DNA from: a bacterium
GTDB lineage: Bacteria; Patescibacteriota; Andersenbacteria; UBA10190
DNA: 14,371 bases
Reading direction: 5' to 3'
Assembly (NCBI GenBank): GCA_002686445.1
Contig: NZCO01000046.1
Span: forward strand, 1 to 14,371
The first letter of the stretch is position 1. Each line of letters starts with the position of its first letter. The notes beneath the pieces were generated by a model, which saw only the letters and a list, made by a program, of their open reading frames with translations, did no database searches and was not told where the DNA came from. This document shows positions 12,868-14,371 of the stretch, one piece after another. The position numbers were made by a program, and so were the translations under genes.

Positions 12868-12977
12868 AACAAAACGACCCGGGTTCCATTCGCCTCGAAA
12901 ATACCCCGTGGCCCGCCCATCGGGGCGAGGCTCGCTCACGGCGGCTTGCCGCGGGGTGGCGAATGGATCGTTTTATT
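12868..12977. repeat. 110-bp imperfect inverted repeat, copy 2 of the GC-rich palindrome
   Basis: Paired arms from outside in: AACAAAACGA (12868-12877) with TCGTTTTATT (12968-12977, one mismatch); TCCATTCGCC (12885-12894) with GGCGAATGGA (12958-12967); ACCCCGTGGC (12903-12912) with GCCGCGGGGT (12948-12957, one G-T pair); CCGCC (12913-12917) with GGCGG (12940-12944). The left arm has two extra segments, CCCGGGT (12878-12884) and TCGAAAAT (12895-12902). TCGTTTT follows the stem on both strands, so it may be a two-way terminator. The arms with unequal inserts also fit a small palindromic mobile element. Confidence 0.7.
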
Positions 12978-12980
12978 AAG

Positions 12981-14371
12981 CTAATCTGCTGTATTGATGA
13001 TCATTAGTCGATTGCGAGTGGCCGCTGGACACGAGCTAAAGACCCAGAAGGGCGTGGACCAATCTTCGTCGTTACCGCCTGAGTCAGTGGTGTTATCGGC
13101 GTAAATGTCGTAGGTCCCGGCCAGTGAGTCTGTCACGTCCAACCAGTTGGTACACGCGTCTGCAGCCGTGACGTCAAGCAAAAATGGGACATTGGTCGTG
13201 CTGGAGATAACATTCAAGCGATCATTGGTATCTAAACCATCAATATCAAGCGTGTTGGCTACGTCGTATTCGTAGATGGCTGGCACTCCGTTTCCGGCTG
13301 CTAGCTCTGTAATTTCGGCTTGCGATAGGGCGCGATTGTAGATGCGAACATCGTCGATATGACCATCAAAGGTTCTGGCGCCATCATGGCGATTGCCTAT
13401 CCTAAAGTTTTGTCCTACTGCGTTTACGGCTCCGTCCGGGGCACTAACCTCTGTCGTTGCAACCGCTAACCCATCAACGTAGCACTGCGGATCATTGGCA
13501 GTGGAGGAGCTGTCATACGTGATAACTACGTGATGCCAGGCATCTAGACCCACGGCGCACGTCCATTGGCCACCTGTGGTACCACGGGTCTGGTAAAAGG
13601 ATAATCCACTGTTGGTACTTCTTGTATAAAAGACCCACCCACCATAAGGAGCCCCATCAAAATTTGCATTCCCGATGATATTCCCATTGTCACTTTCTCC
13701 GTAGCCGTCGGCATTGATCCACGCGGATACTGTACCACCGCTCGAAAAGGGATCGTCATAGGCAGCGATATCGCCAATATCTACTTCATCATCATCCGCG
13801 TCAAATTCGAGACTGTAATCGTTTTGGAAGTTGAGAGAGGCTTTGATGCTCGAGTCCCAATCACCAGCCTCCATGTTAGTGAGCGTGCCCGAGTTGGAGT
13901 TAGCAGAGGAGTCAGTTGCTGCAGTTCCGGTACCTTCATCAAACTTCCAGTAGCCGATAAGGCTGGTGTCATTGCCCACACCAAAGGTGAGGTTCTTATC
14001 TGTTGTGTCGTCCGTCGTCTCCTGCTTCGTGAAGTTATAGAACGTAGTGGTGCCTCTGACGGCTTGGTCGACCCCATCTAGGGTCACCGTTCCGCTTTGA
14101 TCGGTAAAGCCTGAGGCTCCCGCGTAGTTGTTCCAGTCATTCGCCAGCGTGATGGCGTAACTTGTGCCCGAGACATCAAGGATGCCGCTCTGGATGTATA
14201 AGTCATTATCGACGTCGAGAGCAGTGTTTAAGGTATAGGTGGCAGTGCCGTCATCGCCGTCGGCGTACTTACCGTTGGCTAAGTTGGTTATCTCGCTACT
14301 CGTCAGGGCATAGTCATAGATGCGGACGTCATCGATAGAGCCGTCCATCAAACCATCTGTACCATTACAGC
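12981..14371 (-). CDS. LamG-repeat surface protein, C-terminal part (5' end outside the window)
   Basis: The frame is open to the right edge and ends in TAG at 12983-12981, leaving about 463 residues. It enters within a LamG/concanavalin-A-like domain, whose last strands read DGSIDDVRIYDYALTSSEI. A beta-rich segment follows (TATYTLNTALDVDNDLYI, then SGTVTLDGVDQAVRGTTTFYN), of the kind found in repetitive adhesins. A complete second LamG domain runs from SLIGYWKFDEGTG through YSLEFDADDDEVDIGD, VSAWINADG, WHHVVITYDSSS and YVDGLAV to HIDDVRIYNRALSQAEI. The C-terminal 100 residues contain three cysteines and end in NRLMIINTAD without a sorting signal or membrane helix. Internal TTG and ATG codons near 14351 are not the start, because the domain is already in progress there. 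It is probably a large exported protein for binding sugars or proteins on other cells; the binding target is unknown. Confidence 0.88.
   Translation of the reverse strand, partial: CNGTDGLMDGSIDDVRIYDYALTSSEITNLANGKYADGDDGTATYTLNTALDVDNDLYIQSGILDVSGTSYAITLANDWNNYAGASGFTDQSGTVTLDGVDQAVRGTTTFYNFTKQETTDDTTDKNLTFGVGNDTSLIGYWKFDEGTGTAATDSSANSNSGTLTNMEAGDWDSSIKASLNFQNDYSLEFDADDDEVDIGDIAAYDDPFSSGGTVSAWINADGYGESDNGNIIGNANFDGAPYGGWVFYTRSTNSGLSFYQTRGTTGGQWTCAVGLDAWHHVVITYDSSSTANDPQCYVDGLAVATTEVSAPDGAVNAVGQNFRIGNRHDGARTFDGHIDDVRIYNRALSQAEITELAAGNGVPAIYEYDVANTLDIDGLDTNDRLNVISSTTNVPFLLDVTAADACTNWLDVTDSLAGTYDIYADNTTDSGGNDEDWSTPFWVFSSCPAATRNRLMIINTAD

Larger units (their letters stand above)
12661..12980. 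other. Gene-free stretch with GC-rich palindromes between convergent genes
   Basis: No convincing gene is present; open frames here arise from the palindromes. It holds a 10-bp direct repeat (12717-12748), a 33-nt hairpin (12790-12822), the palindrome GGCGGCCGCC (12850-12859) and a long imperfect inverted repeat (12868-12977). Being downstream of two convergent genes, it may terminate both. No typical terminator follows the nuclease-fold gene directly. Confidence 0.7.

Noticed and set aside
12730..13007. Open frames of 64-88 codons on both strands in the palindromic region
   Set aside because: They consist largely of palindrome arms, have repeated Pro/Gly/Arg content, no start signals and no domain likeness.
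1..14371. Recoding of TGA as Gly, as in some Patescibacteria lineages
   Set aside because: TGA ends several genes at the expected place, including the ATGA overlap at 9762-9765, and no gene has internal TGA.

Overview
The window carries compact bacterial DNA of roughly even base composition, with overlapping or nearly touching genes, and it reads with the standard code. TGA is used as an ordinary stop, for example in an ATGA stop/start overlap at 9762-9765. Several features suggest a member of the Candidate Phyla Radiation (Patescibacteria), perhaps close to Saccharibacteria: secreted and membrane proteins with Thr-Pro linkers, a LysM/M23 cell-wall hydrolase, an N-terminally anchored protein with an LPTDExPTVATxTD-type core, a CFI-box protein, LamG surface proteins, and start codons only 6-8 nt behind a -10 box. 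No rRNA or marker phylogeny is available, so the placement is an inference.

Layout. Positions 1-240 hold the start of an unrecognised, possibly exported protein on the minus strand, with a competing plus-strand frame at 1-96. Next on the minus strand are rsmA/ksgA (295-1125) and, upstream of it, a UvrD/PcrA helicase (1136-3226). An intergenic region with back-to-back promoters separates these from a plus-strand LysM-LysM-M23 peptidase (3537-4673), whose transcript has a structured leader and a possible His-rich leader peptide. Facing terminators lie at 4695-4750. The minus strand then carries a CFI-box protein (4755-5204), a DoxX-like four-helix membrane protein (5310-5726) and an anchored protein (5802-6344), which has a short in-frame ORF ahead of it ended by TAA.

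From 11987 down to 6506 is a tight minus-strand operon of four genes: a secreted FN3/Ig-like protein ending in a thioredoxin fold without its CxxC cysteines; a multi-pass membrane protein with a Cache-type extracellular sensor that stops where a HAMP domain would begin; a PAS histidine kinase with its own membrane helix; and a single-domain response regulator. Together these look like a two-component system whose sensing and kinase parts are on separate polypeptides, with a secreted accessory protein encoded first. This operon is the most interesting system in the window.

Divergent from it, with only 37 bp between the start codons, is an exported staphylococcal-nuclease-fold protein (12025-12660) lacking key catalytic residues. 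A 320-bp gene-free stretch (12661-12980) contains large GC-rich palindromes that repeat part of their sequence. The right edge (12981-14371) is the C-terminal part of a LamG-repeat surface protein on the minus strand, open at the window edge.
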